A DNA stretch of 64,000 nt, from contig NZ_UFUW01000001.1 in the NCBI RefSeq assembly GCF_900460955.1, forward strand, positions 1,300,738 through 1,364,737, given 5' to 3'. This DNA comes from Cardiobacterium valvarum. Its GTDB lineage: Bacteria; Pseudomonadota; Gammaproteobacteria; Cardiobacteriales; Cardiobacteriaceae. A program made the translations under genes and the position numbers. Shown in pieces: positions 56,143-64,000 of this stretch (position 1 is the first letter of the stretch; every line of letters starts with the position of its first letter). The notes below the pieces were generated by a model, which made no database searches, was not told the origin of the DNA, and saw nothing but the letters and a program-made list of their open reading frames with translations.

Positions 56143-56771
56143 ATGAGCCCTTTACTACCATTGACCGGGACATCAGCGGCAGGACCGCTTTCACCCTCCT
56201 GACGGAACTCATTCTGGCGGCGCAACAAGGCAAAGACTTCTACCGTCAGCTGGGTATCAGCCGGGAGGCATTCAACAATCTGTGTTCCCTGAATATTGCC
56301 GAGCTGTCTAGTGTGGCCCGTAACCCCATCCTGCGTCTCAGTGTTGACGAAAGGGTGCTCAATCTGGCCATTCAGGGAGTATTGGCCAGACGCAACCGGG
56401 ATGATTTGTTGAAACAGGCTATGCTGCATGGAGCTTCACGCAGCGTGATGGCCCGTTACGCCAATATGTCTTACAACGCCTTCAACAAGCAACGCAATGA
56501 GCTCGGGATAGAGGAAATACGCAGTCGCCCGGTACGGCTCAGTGACCGTGAGTATGACGACCTGATTGAAGCGCATCGCTACTATGGCAGTACGCATTCC
56601 CTGCATCACAAAGGGGATCATCTGCGCTGTCTGCTTTTTTTGTCCGAACGCTGCAATATCGATATTAACCGGGTGTTCTGGTACTACTACAGCGATAACG
56701 AGCATCTCTTTACAGGGCAAAAAATCCAGACCGCGTCTCCCAACGACGCAGAGGTGACGACCTATGCTTGA
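56139..56771 (+). CDS. DUF2857-type element protein of module 2
   Basis: A 210-residue protein from MNEPFTTIDRDISGRTAF. LNLAIQGVLARRNRDDLLKQ and MLHGASRSVMARYANMSYNA align with the module 1 protein, and CNIDINRVFWYYYSDNEHLF closes the domain. The start overlaps the parB2 stop and the end overlaps rep2 by 8 bases. The function is unknown. Confidence 0.75.
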   Translation: MNEPFTTIDRDISGRTAFTLLTELILAAQQGKDFYRQLGISREAFNNLCSLNIAELSSVARNPILRLSVDERVLNLAIQGVLARRNRDDLLKQAMLHGASRSVMARYANMSYNAFNKQRNELGIEEIRSRPVRLSDREYDDLIEAHRYYGSTHSLHHKGDHLRCLLFLSERCNIDINRVFWYYYSDNEHLFTGQKIQTASPNDAEVTTYA

Positions 56772-58392
56772 CCGCTTGCGCGATAACCGGCAGCTACAAG
56801 AACTGCGTTCCCTCATGCAAGGTGACAATCTGGGCCGGGAAGATCTCATCGTATTTACCGGGCGACCAAGCGTCATCATGCCAGGCGAACTGGTTTTTGA
56901 CCGAGATCTTTCCGGTGATGACAAAATCTACTGGGCAGCGCTACGTTTTATTTGTTCCGAAGTGGGTGAAATCAAGCGGGTGCCGGATCAGGGCACCCTG
57001 GCCGACCGTCTCGGCAAGTCGCGCCAGTCCATCAGCAATTATCAAAAAATGTTGCGGGCAACTCGTTGGATATCCGTTATTGACAAGATCGTCGTCAATA
57101 ACCTGCCTACCCGCTACAGCTATGCCATCCATGATCTCAGTATCAGCATTGAAGATGCTTGCAGGTTTGACCCGGGATATATGGCGTTCATCCTGGCCGA
57201 AGCAGAGAACAAAAGTGTCGAACGTTTATATCGCTACTGTCGCCGTCTACTTATCGAACTGGATGACGAACTGCTTACCCTGCTGAATAGCGAACAGGAG
57301 GCTGTCCGTCAACGTGTCATCGAAGAAAAAGTAGCCCTCGCTGTCAAAAATCCTGGCAGCGGGGAAACCTCCGCTGTCAAAAATCCTGGCAGCGGGGAAA
57401 CGTCCGCTGTCAAAAATCCTGGCAGCGGGGAAACCTCCGCTGTCAAAAATCCTGGCAGCGGGGAAACCTCCGCTGTCAAAAATCCTGGCAGCGGGGAAAC
57501 CTCCGCTGTCAAAAATCCTGGCAGCGGGGGAGCCTCCGCTGTCAAAAATCCTGGCAGCGGGGAAACCTCCGCTGTCAAAAATCCTGGCAGCGGAGCAGAA
57601 AGCGGGGATGTATATATAACCGCGCGCGAGCACGCACATACGCGCACGTACACGCGCGCGCCCGGTGGAATTAAAACCTTTGGTTTTAATACTTACTCCC
57701 ATCCTTCGGATGGGGGGTGTGGGGGGAAGGTTGATGAAAAATTCACTTTTCTCGAAAAACCACTCTTCGCTGAACTCCTGAGCCGACTGAACCGCAAGTA
57801 TGGCAAAGGCACCATGCGGACCTTGCTTGGCTTGCTGAAACGCGGCCATTACCGGTATGACGGGGTAGATTTTTGTCATTGGGCGGACGAGGAAGACGTG
57901 ACGATGATGCTGGTAAGCCTTCTCGGCCAGCGGGTTAATGCGCCAGGCAAATACGTTGAAGCATTGCTCTACCGCGCCCACTGCAACGAACTCACCTACC
58001 TCGGCGACCAGCACGCGCAATTACAGGCTATCCGCAAGGAGCTGGCGGACAGGGCATTACAGGAACAGGCGGCAGCGGTGCAGATCGGTGATGGCAGCGT
58101 CCTGCTCGATGAATACAATCGCGCCTACTACGTTGCCGGAGAGTATCTGGACGGCGAAACCCTGGTCAGGGACAGCCAAACCAGCAACTTTGGGCGTATC
58201 AACGGCGGCCTGTGGCACGGACGCAGTATGAAAGAAGCCAAATTGGCGATTGTGCAAGGCAAACTACGGGTAGCGGATGATGCGACTACACAGCGTATTG
58301 CAGCAACATACCAGCGTAAACGGGCGGAAGAAGATGCAGCCACGGAAGCGTTCTACCGCAACCTGCACGCAAACACGGGTAAATCGACATGA
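56764..58392 (+). CDS. STY4528-type island replication protein, module 2 (rep2)
   Basis: A 542-residue paralogue of rep1. The N-terminal winged helix (QGTLADRLGKSRQSISNYQK) and the C-terminal domain (FTFLEKPLFAELLSRL, YVEALLYRAHCNELTYLGDQH) are conserved. Between them, residues 193-280 are eight copies of an 11-residue unit AVKNPGSGETS, and then a Thr/Arg/His-rich stretch encoded by a CG-alternating tract. The repeats are nearly perfect at DNA level, and the region has the same order of DNA features as rep1. It overlaps the DUF2857 gene and the next frame. Confidence 0.8.
   Translation: MLDRLRDNRQLQELRSLMQGDNLGREDLIVFTGRPSVIMPGELVFDRDLSGDDKIYWAALRFICSEVGEIKRVPDQGTLADRLGKSRQSISNYQKMLRATRWISVIDKIVVNNLPTRYSYAIHDLSISIEDACRFDPGYMAFILAEAENKSVERLYRYCRRLLIELDDELLTLLNSEQEAVRQRVIEEKVALAVKNPGSGETSAVKNPGSGETSAVKNPGSGETSAVKNPGSGETSAVKNPGSGETSAVKNPGSGGASAVKNPGSGETSAVKNPGSGAESGDVYITAREHAHTRTYTRAPGGIKTFGFNTYSHPSDGGCGGKVDEKFTFLEKPLFAELLSRLNRKYGKGTMRTLLGLLKRGHYRYDGVDFCHWADEEDVTMMLVSLLGQRVNAPGKYVEALLYRAHCNELTYLGDQHAQLQAIRKELADRALQEQAAAVQIGDGSVLLDEYNRAYYVAGEYLDGETLVRDSQTSNFGRINGGLWHGRSMKEAKLAIVQGKLRVADDATTQRIAATYQRKRAEEDAATEAFYRNLHANTGKST
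57340..57603 (+). repeat. Eight 33-bp direct repeats (iteron-like) inside rep2
   Basis: The unit begins GCTGTCAAAAATCCTGGCAG, and CGGGGAAACCTCC completes it. There are eight copies with a few substitutions in copies 2, 6 and 8. Each contains an imperfect inverted repeat GCTGTC...GGCAGC. The period of 33 bp keeps the frame and is close to three helical turns. They stand where rep1 has its DnaA-box-like sites. Confidence 0.9.
57609..57730. other. Putative replication origin core inside rep2
   Basis: After the 33-bp repeats come TATATATAA (57611-57619), a CG-alternating tract (57621-57662), and a perfect 9-bp-arm inverted repeat ATTAAAACC/GGTTTTAAT (57670-57690). Then follow a 7-bp-arm repeat CCCATCC/GGATGGG (57698-57714) and GGGGGGTGTGGGGGGAAGG (57712-57730). 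The order, arm lengths and final G-rich motif match rep1, although most bases differ. Confidence 0.65.
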
Positions 58393-59603
58393 ACGGTGGA
58401 TTGTTGTGCAGCGGCAAAGAAAATGACGTTGGTTCTTACGGTGACGACACCCCGGGTGTAACTTTTTTCGGCACGATGGACGGGCTGCCGACTTATACCA
58501 GTGGTATAACTTTTTCCGGCACGATGGACGGACTGCCGAGTTACATCAGTGGTGTAACTTTTCCCGGCACCGACTTCGCGGCTGATACCCGGGGTATCAA
58601 AACCAACACCGGCTCCGCAGTTGATACCCGGGGTATCAAAACCAACACCGGCTCCGCAGTTGATACCCGGGGTATCAAAACCAACACCGGCTCCGCAGTT
58701 GATACCCGGGGTATCAAAACCGGCACCGACTTCGCGGCTGATACCCGGGGTATCAAAACCGGCACCGACTTCGCGGCTGATACCCGGGGTATCAAAACAG
58801 CCACCGACTTCGCGGTTGATACCCGGGGTATCAAAACCAACACCGGCTCCGCAGTTGATACCCGGGGTATCAAAACCAACACCGGCTCCGCAGTTGATAC
58901 CCGGGGTATCAAAACAGCCACCGACTTCGCGGTTGATACCCGGGGTATCAAAACAGCCACCGACTTCGCGGCTGATACCCGGGGTATCAAAACAGCCACC
59001 GGCTCCGCAGTTGATACCCGGGGTATCAAAACAGCCACCGACTTCGCGGTTGATACCCGGGGTATCAAAACAGCCACCGACTTCGCGGCTGATACCCGGG
59101 GTATCAAAACAGCCACCGGCTCCGCAGTTGATACCCGGGGTATCAAAACAGCCACCGACTTCGCGGTTGATACCCGGGGTATCAAAACAGCCACCGGCTC
59201 CGCAGTTGATACCCGGGGTATCAAAACAGCCACCGACTTCGCGGTTGATACCCGGGGTATCAAAACAGCCACCGACTTCGCGGTTGATACCCGGGGTATC
59301 AAAACAGCCACCGACTTCGCGGTTGATACCCGGGGTATCAAAACCAACACCGGCTCCGCAGTTGATACCCGGGGTATCAAAACAGCCACCGACTTCGCGG
59401 TTGATACCCGGGGTATCAAAACCAACGTCGGCTTCGACGCTGACACCACTGATGTCAAAACCAATACCGACTTTGCAGCTGACACCACTGATGTCAAAAC
59501 CGGACTTCAATGCTTCCCCCTTCCACCCCTTTTGTCATGCCGTTCATGGCAGGGATCCTTTTTTCCCATTTCCCATCTCACCATTGCAGGTAAAACCTTA
59601 TGA
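58389..59603 (+). CDS. 404-codon frame across the palindrome array (coding status doubtful)
   Basis: The ATG overlaps the rep2 stop (ATGA), which suggests coupling, and the frame runs MNGGLLCSGKENDVGSYGD and then 24 units of 13 residues (DTRGIKT-type). However, a 39-bp repeat without stops leaves several frames on both strands open, so length is no evidence. The frame ends at the next ribosome site. If made, it would be a repetitive, polar protein; I favour a DNA role. Confidence 0.25.
   Translation: MNGGLLCSGKENDVGSYGDDTPGVTFFGTMDGLPTYTSGITFSGTMDGLPSYISGVTFPGTDFAADTRGIKTNTGSAVDTRGIKTNTGSAVDTRGIKTNTGSAVDTRGIKTGTDFAADTRGIKTGTDFAADTRGIKTATDFAVDTRGIKTNTGSAVDTRGIKTNTGSAVDTRGIKTATDFAVDTRGIKTATDFAADTRGIKTATGSAVDTRGIKTATDFAVDTRGIKTATDFAADTRGIKTATGSAVDTRGIKTATDFAVDTRGIKTATGSAVDTRGIKTATDFAVDTRGIKTATDFAVDTRGIKTATDFAVDTRGIKTNTGSAVDTRGIKTATDFAVDTRGIKTNVGFDADTTDVKTNTDFAADTTDVKTGLQCFPLPPLLSCRSWQGSFFPISHLTIAGKTL
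58447..59495. repeat. Array of 27 palindromic units, 39-bp period
   Basis: Twenty-two units carry GATACCCGGGGTATC (first at 58584, last at 59403) on an exact 39-bp step. Where flanked by TT and AA the palindrome extends to 19 bases. Two units follow with GACACCACTGATGTC (59442, 59481). Three diverged units precede: ACACCCCGGGTGT (58447), TATACCAGTGGTATA (58494), TTACATCAGTGGTGTAA (58541), with centres 48, 48 and 42 bp apart. Spacers fall into a few types (CAACACCGGCTCCGCAG, AGCCACCGACTTCGCGG). Changes in one arm are mostly matched in the other. Confidence 0.92.
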
Positions 59604-60766
59604 CTACGAATGAACAAGAACCCCAAACCGTCTCCCCGGATGTGTCAACTGAGACAGGTAGCACTTTAGATCTGCCCCGGCAATCTGCGAGCATTGGTAG
59701 TGCGTCTTCTGCGGACGGCTCTGTGGCGGAGGTATCACCTGAATCAGCCGAAACCTCATCCGCTGTTTCAGGTAGTGCCAATGCATTGGCTGAATCAGCA
59801 CGGTTACATGCGTCAACTGAATCAGGGAAGGATGACCAGTTGTCATCTGGCGCAGGAAGTAAGACCAGTGGTCTTTCCCGCGAAGCCCGTACGCGCAGGC
59901 TGGTCGATAACCGGCTGTCATCTGAGTTGCGCAATGCTAAAAACGAGGCTGCCACCGAGGGCGTAACTTTATCGCCGGCAGAATTGCGGAATATTGCTGA
60001 TATTGCCGAAAGTGAGGAGGAGCAGCAGGAACTGCGTCAGGAAGCTGAAGGTGAGAAACTGCGCCAGCAAGCAATGCGCAAGGCGAAACAGGCCGTCAAT
60101 CCCTCGGTGCCGGCTGAGATGTTGATCAAGCGTCCGACATTTGGGCAGGTGATGGGAGCTGTGCAATTCCATATGCGGGATTCATACAGCTTTCTTCTTG
60201 GACGTAATCGCGGTAGCAAGCATTTTATTGCCGGTCTGTTTGAAGCAGCGGCATCGGTCAATCAGGTGGTGCGCGGCTATCACGCCGGCTGTCCTTATGC
60301 TGCTTGGTATCTGGTGCAAATCGAAGAATTGATGGTTCAGTTCCGGACAACTTTGAAAGTGGTGCGGCAGGAAGCAGAGAACTTGATCGCCCAGACAACA
60401 TCTATCCGTATGGAGCCTTATACCTCGAAAGGTCCCTCGGATGTGCACCTGGTTTTCAAGGTGAAGTACGGCTTCCTTTTCACGGATCTGCTCAAGCAGT
60501 ACGACGAAATTTTGCGGATGGTCCGGGCCTATATGGATGCCGGTTTTATCAATCGGGACGAGTACAAGGCAATAGAGGGCCGGATGGGCAAGCCCTTACG
60601 CCGTCTGTTCTATTTGCCGGGGCGGTGGCGCTTTGTCGGACGGGATGCCGTGCTGCAACAAACCGCCCCTTTCTTAATTGCCGAACAGCAAATGGGGATT
60701 TTACCGGAAGGATACTTGGACGGTTCGCTGAAACCAAAACTGATTGAACTGCGTCGGGAGGATTAA
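59600..60766 (+). CDS. TIGR03761-type integrating conjugative element protein
   Basis: A 388-residue protein. The first 110 residues are Ser/Glu/Ala-rich and disordered. A charged coiled segment follows (ESEEEQQELRQEAEGEKLRQ). The family core starts at MLIKRPTFGQVMGAVQFHMRDSYSFLLGRN and continues to LPGRWRFVGRDAVLQQ. This family is found only in integrative conjugative elements of the SPI-7/PFGI-1 class, next to the replication gene. A truncated copy ends module 1. Confidence 0.8.
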   Translation: MTTNEQEPQTVSPDVSTETGSTLDLPRQSASIGSASSADGSVAEVSPESAETSSAVSGSANALAESARLHASTESGKDDQLSSGAGSKTSGLSREARTRRLVDNRLSSELRNAKNEAATEGVTLSPAELRNIADIAESEEEQQELRQEAEGEKLRQQAMRKAKQAVNPSVPAEMLIKRPTFGQVMGAVQFHMRDSYSFLLGRNRGSKHFIAGLFEAAASVNQVVRGYHAGCPYAAWYLVQIEELMVQFRTTLKVVRQEAENLIAQTTSIRMEPYTSKGPSDVHLVFKVKYGFLFTDLLKQYDEILRMVRAYMDAGFINRDEYKAIEGRMGKPLRRLFYLPGRWRFVGRDAVLQQTAPFLIAEQQMGILPEGYLDGSLKPKLIELRRED

Positions 60767-61396
60767 ATGCGGCAAGAAGAGATGTTTAACCCGGGTTTTG
60801 GTAAGAGCCGTCATGCTACGCAGGATTTTTGCCTTAATGCTATGGGTGATAAGAGCGTTGATGCTATGGGATTTCCTATTCCTTTAAAGGAAAGGGTAAG
60901 GGGCATGCGGCGTGCCGATCTCGAATCCTGCCGTTTTTACTATTTAACGGAATTGGATGTCATCCGTTCACACATGCTTACCTTACGCCAGACTTTCGGC
61001 ACTAAACCCTATCGTCGGGGTAGCGCCAGCGTCACCCTGCATGCATGGACGGCACGCCAAGCGACAGATACGGGATTACCGCAAATTCCACAGCTGCGCT
61101 GGTATTGGCAAATCGGAGGCAAACGGATTTACCAGATGCTGCCATTTGCCGAAACACTGGAGAATGCCGATAAACCCGGTTATGCCTTCTTAACTCAGTT
61201 CTTGGATGACCTTTCTGCCGTAAGGCCATTGCTGGAGGAGGTGATGGCAACTGAATCATATCGGGTTGAGTTGAATTTTCGTCGTCAGCATTGTCGGCAG
61301 ATTGTGTTGTCTCTCGGGAATTTGCTTCAGACAGTACAGCTCTGCGACAGCATGCGGGTAGATAACTGTCTCAATACCCATTCCATTCGCCGTTGA
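60767..61396 (+). CDS. Conserved element protein, unknown function
   Basis: A 209-residue protein that starts directly after the preceding stop (MRQEEMFNPGFGKSRH). CRFYYLTELDVIRSHML and LRWYWQIGGKRIYQML suggest a compact mixed alpha/beta domain. It may belong to one of the small families that follow TIGR03761 genes in related elements (DUF3158-like position), but I do not recognise the sequence. The stop overlaps the next frame. Confidence 0.6.
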   Translation: MRQEEMFNPGFGKSRHATQDFCLNAMGDKSVDAMGFPIPLKERVRGMRRADLESCRFYYLTELDVIRSHMLTLRQTFGTKPYRRGSASVTLHAWTARQATDTGLPQIPQLRWYWQIGGKRIYQMLPFAETLENADKPGYAFLTQFLDDLSAVRPLLEEVMATESYRVELNFRRQHCRQIVLSLGNLLQTVQLCDSMRVDNCLNTHSIRR

Positions 61397-61488
61397 TGGT
61401 AATAGCGAAGCCATTACCGCTTTTCCTTCAATATGTTATTGGATTCTATACGATGCACATCCAGGCAAACACAACAAAGGACACAGGT

Positions 61489-62334
61489 ATGATGACGGGA
61501 TCACACCAGTCCGCCCCCCGGGCTTGCAAATCAAGACGACTCGCGGGCAAGCACCCGGCCTTTCTGGCCGTACTGCTTGGCTGCAGCCAAGTGCTGAACC
61601 CCGCGCAAGCGGTTGAGCAAGGCACGTTCAGCTGGCAATACGCCGGCTCCCTTGCCCAGCCTGCCACAGGTGGGGCTGCGCAAGCAGCAACCGGGACAGC
61701 GGACACTCTTTCTCCCAGCGCGCAACAGGTTGCGCAAGCCGAAGCGTCTGTGGCAGTCGCCAATGCCGGATTACGTCTGGCATTCATTGATAGCTCGGCT
61801 GCCTCACGTCGCTGGCTGGACAAATACACCGATTACTTGGTCAAGAAGAGAATCCCAGTAATGGTACTGGAAGGAACTCAGTCAGACCTGGAACAGCATT
61901 TTCGCGGTTATGCCCAAAAGGGGCTGATGGTTGGCATCGGCCCTGAGCCACGCATCTTCCTCGACGGCATGTTGCAGAGGCTCGGTATCACCACGATTCC
62001 GGCGGTCGTGGAAGGTCCGGTGGTGTGGCAGGTCAGGGAAGTGGTACCCGAAGCCGCATTCTCTGCCTCTCTCCCTGGTTCAGGTGGGAGAGCCGGTGCT
62101 GCTACAGAGGCCCCCTCCACTACGCTGGAACAGGGTGGCAATCAATCGGCTGCCCTGGAACAGGACAATGATGCCCAGCAACGTGCCCTGGAACAGGCTT
62201 TACTGCAGCAATATCAAGCTGAGGAAGCGCAACGTGCCAGTGCAGAGGTGCGCGCGACCCTGGAACAAAATTTACCGAAGTCTCCTTCAGCAACAGAAGA
62301 CGTGACTCCGGCGACCGGTAGGGGTACGCCATGA
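61489..62334 (+). CDS. Exported element protein resembling the TIGR03765 (PFL_4695) family
   Basis: A 281-residue protein. The start at 61489 (MMTGSHQ) has AAAGGA upstream and gives a signal peptide with SRRLAGKHPAF as n-region and a cut after NPAQA. The folded part (LRLAFIDSSAASRRWLDKYT ... RLGITTIPAVVEGPVVWQVR) has the layout of TIGR03765 proteins, whose motif is a ...SRxWL... and RLG...P. The C-terminal 80 residues are Gln/Glu/Ala-rich. Periplasmic location and a role in conjugation are inferred. Confidence 0.55.
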   Translation: MMTGSHQSAPRACKSRRLAGKHPAFLAVLLGCSQVLNPAQAVEQGTFSWQYAGSLAQPATGGAAQAATGTADTLSPSAQQVAQAEASVAVANAGLRLAFIDSSAASRRWLDKYTDYLVKKRIPVMVLEGTQSDLEQHFRGYAQKGLMVGIGPEPRIFLDGMLQRLGITTIPAVVEGPVVWQVREVVPEAAFSASLPGSGGRAGAATEAPSTTLEQGGNQSAALEQDNDAQQRALEQALLQQYQAEEAQRASAEVRATLEQNLPKSPSATEDVTPATGRGTP

Positions 62335-63047
62335 CGGACAACACCGGTAAGCCCAAGCTCACCCCCGAACTACTGCAGCGCATCCGCAAATGTCTGGCGC
62401 TGGCTAAATCGGACAACCCGCATGAGGCGGCTGCCGCGTTGCGCCAGGCGCAAAAGCTGATGCAGATGTACGGCCTCGGTAACGAGGAAATCCGGCTGGC
62501 GGCGATGGGGGAGAGTGCGGTCGGCAACCGCAGCGCCTCCCTCCCCAAATGGCATGGCTGGCTGGTCTCTACGGTCGCCCGGGCTTTTGGCTGCCAGAAC
62601 ATTATCTCCGGCGGGCTAGGCGGGACGCAGATCCTCTTCGTCGGCCGCCATGATCGCTGCGAGATTGCCGCTTACACCTACACCGTCATGCGCCGCCATG
62701 TGCTGGCCGCGCGACAACGTTTTATCTCTTCGCTGCCACCCCGCTGCAAGACGCACACCAAGACCCTGCGCGCCGACAGCTACTGTGAGGGCTTTGTCCT
62801 TGCCCTGGCGGAACAGGCAGAGCAACTGGCGATGGAGGACGAAGAACAGGCTGTGCTGGAAACCTATCTGCAACGCCGCTTCGGAATGCTGGGCAAGGCC
62901 GGTTATGCCCGGGATACGGCGAATGCACAACGTGCCCGCAACAGACAGCCCGATTACCGCTCCAGTGGTTATCACGATGGTCGGCAGGTTGAAGTGCGTC
63001 GCGGTATGCGCGGCAGACGACCGACTTTGTTGGAGCAGCAACCATGA
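62331..63047 (+). CDS. DUF2786 domain protein
   Basis: A 238-residue protein. The DUF2786 helix pair is at about residues 12-52 (LLQRIRKCLALAKSDNPHEA, ALRQAQKLMQMYGL). A second domain (VARAFGCQNII, LFVGRHDRCEIAAYTYTVMRR) follows, and a basic C-terminus (RRGMRGRRPTLLEQQP). Proteins of this type are common in phages and conjugative elements; function unknown. It overlaps both neighbours by 4 bases. Confidence 0.8.
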   Translation: MTDNTGKPKLTPELLQRIRKCLALAKSDNPHEAAAALRQAQKLMQMYGLGNEEIRLAAMGESAVGNRSASLPKWHGWLVSTVARAFGCQNIISGGLGGTQILFVGRHDRCEIAAYTYTVMRRHVLAARQRFISSLPPRCKTHTKTLRADSYCEGFVLALAEQAEQLAMEDEEQAVLETYLQRRFGMLGKAGYARDTANAQRARNRQPDYRSSGYHDGRQVEVRRGMRGRRPTLLEQQP

Positions 63048-63751
63048 GTGCCTTTCAGCCTTCTCTTTTCCGACCCGACAGGGGACAGGGCAATTTCCTG
63101 CAACCTCTGCCCTTGCTGGCAATGAACCGGTCGGTACGCGCCGCCTATGCCGATGATCATGGCGCCGAGCCGATGCCCCGCGATGACCGCCCGGAGGGTC
63201 CGGTATTCGCCTATATCGAACTGGACATGCTCTGCATGCACCCCTGCGAAATCAAAACCTATCTCACCCTGCAAGCCGGAGAATCCCTGGCCGGCAAGCC
63301 CGCCCGGGACGGTGCTTATCCCGGGTTACGCGTCCTCGCCAAGTGGAGTCTGGAGGACAACTGGCGGCAGTTCTTCCTCAGTCTGCTGGTGTTGCGCTTG
63401 CAGGGCATTGTTTTGATGCCTTTATCCGGGCCGGTAATGACCCTGCTGGCCGAATTGGAAGAGCAAGACGGATGTCCCTGCACCCTGTTGATGCTTCGCC
63501 CGACGGTGAGGGATTTGCTGGCTGCCGATCCGAATTTGTTGGCGTTTGCCCGTTCCTGTCTGGCACAGCAAGAGGAACTGCGCGCCTGGCTGACCCGGGC
63601 TCCGGGCAGGAGGGACAGTCTTTCACGGCAGGATTTGTTCAATCTGCTGGCAGGGCGCAAGAAAACCGCACATGACAGCATGGATGATGTCTGCACCCGT
63701 CTGATCGTGCATGCCGACCACCTGGTCCGGACCGTGGACGGCGGGCACTGA
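63044..63751 (+). CDS. Conserved element protein, unknown function
   Basis: A 235-residue protein starting MSAFQPSLFRPDRGQGNF. FAYIELDMLCMHPCEIKTYLTL and the central WSLEDNWRQFFLSLLVLRLQG suggest a globular domain. I do not recognise the family. The placement just before ssb suggests a role in element DNA processing or replication. Confidence 0.6.
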   Translation: MSAFQPSLFRPDRGQGNFLQPLPLLAMNRSVRAAYADDHGAEPMPRDDRPEGPVFAYIELDMLCMHPCEIKTYLTLQAGESLAGKPARDGAYPGLRVLAKWSLEDNWRQFFLSLLVLRLQGIVLMPLSGPVMTLLAELEEQDGCPCTLLMLRPTVRDLLAADPNLLAFARSCLAQQEELRAWLTRAPGRRDSLSRQDLFNLLAGRKKTAHDSMDDVCTRLIVHADHLVRTVDGGH

Positions 63752-63832
63752 TGCGGGCAGTCACCGCTATTTCCCTAACTTCACCCCTTTTCGACTTTAC
63801 CCGATAACTTAACCCAACATAGGAGTAACACC

Positions 63833-64000
63833 ATGGCAACTCGAGGCGTAAACAGAGTCACGATCATGGGCCACCTCGGCAACGAGCCCGACGTACGCTA
63901 CATGCCGAACGGCGACCCCGTCGCCAATTTTTCCATCGCCACTTCGGAAGTGTGGACAGACAAGGCGACGAAGGAAAAGCGCGAACATACAGACTGGCAC
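63833..64000 (+). CDS. ssb: Single-stranded DNA-binding protein (partial)
   Basis: The first 56 residues of an SSB are visible before the window ends. [20 protein letters not shown] and [19 protein letters not shown] are the typical OB-fold start. AGGAGT precedes the ATG by 6 bases. An ssb gene after this gene group is usual for SPI-7/PFGI-1-type elements, so it is more likely the element copy than the chromosomal one. Confidence 0.93.
   Translation, partial: MATRGVNRVTIMGHLGNEPDVRYMPNGDPVANFSIATSEVWTDKATKEKREHTDWH

Noticed and set aside
58584-59495. CRISPR array
   Set aside because: The spacers are not unique but a few recurring types, the period is fixed at 39 bp, the conserved part is a palindrome, and no cas gene is near.
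58353-59510. 385-codon minus-strand frame with CFDTPGINREVGG repeats
   Set aside because: It arises because the 39-bp repeat has no stops in several frames; it has no start signal.

Overview
The window reads as one contiguous stretch of a GC-rich (about 60 %) gammaproteobacterial chromosome. Gene content and order (amgK-murU, rlmN-pilW-rodZ-hisS-yfgM-bamB-der, clpS-clpA, rpe-trpE, coaX beside a birA-like gene) would fit Cardiobacterium or a close relative. That assignment is inference from recalled gene content, not from a search.

Region 1 (1-41 kb) is mostly core metabolism and envelope biology. Left to right: the end of a membrane protein; a minus-strand hemB-aroE-mrp operon; two decayed membrane-protein genes (PH-domain and DUF819); dsbA with the cell-wall recycling pair amgK-murU; ndk; a tightly packed operon from rlmN to bamB followed by der; a Nudix-like regulator with an MFS exporter; a dead acetamidase gene; rnr with a very long Lys/Ala tail; pyrC; an M61 peptidase; clpS-clpA; dld; purF; a zinc metallopeptidase; coaX; a BirA-like remnant; rpe-trpE; a Sel1 protein; a YafY/WYL regulator and a GST. 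Two orphan immunity-type genes (Imm22-like, and a frameshifted Imm7-like) lie between them. A dispersed repeat with the core CCGCCAAGCGG recurs between genes, as tandem arrays at 28.7 kb and 39.1 kb.

Region 2 (41-64 kb) is accessory. Two insertion sequences and a wrecked tyrosine integrase lead into a replication/partition module typical of the SPI-7/PFGI-1 class of integrative conjugative elements: parA, parB, a DUF2857-type gene, a STY4528-type replication gene, and a TIGR03761-type gene cut off by an IS5-family copy. Chromosomal-type genes follow (nanQ-like, tal, a TPR protein, a cupin fragment). A second, strongly diverged copy of the same module comes next and continues with further element genes up to the start of ssb at the window edge.

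The most interesting signal is in the two replication genes. Both carry, inside the reading frame, what looks like a replication origin. rep1 has four DnaA-box-like sites phased at 21/42 bp, then an AT tract, a CG-alternating tract, two inverted repeats and a G-rich run. rep2 has the same downstream architecture with different sequence, but eight 33-bp direct repeats replace the DnaA boxes. Directly after rep2 lies an array of 27 palindromic units, 24 of them on an exact 39-bp period, and the palindromes are kept even where the bases change. A single matching unit follows rep1. I propose a replication control locus with an origin nested in the initiator gene and a downstream protein-binding array.
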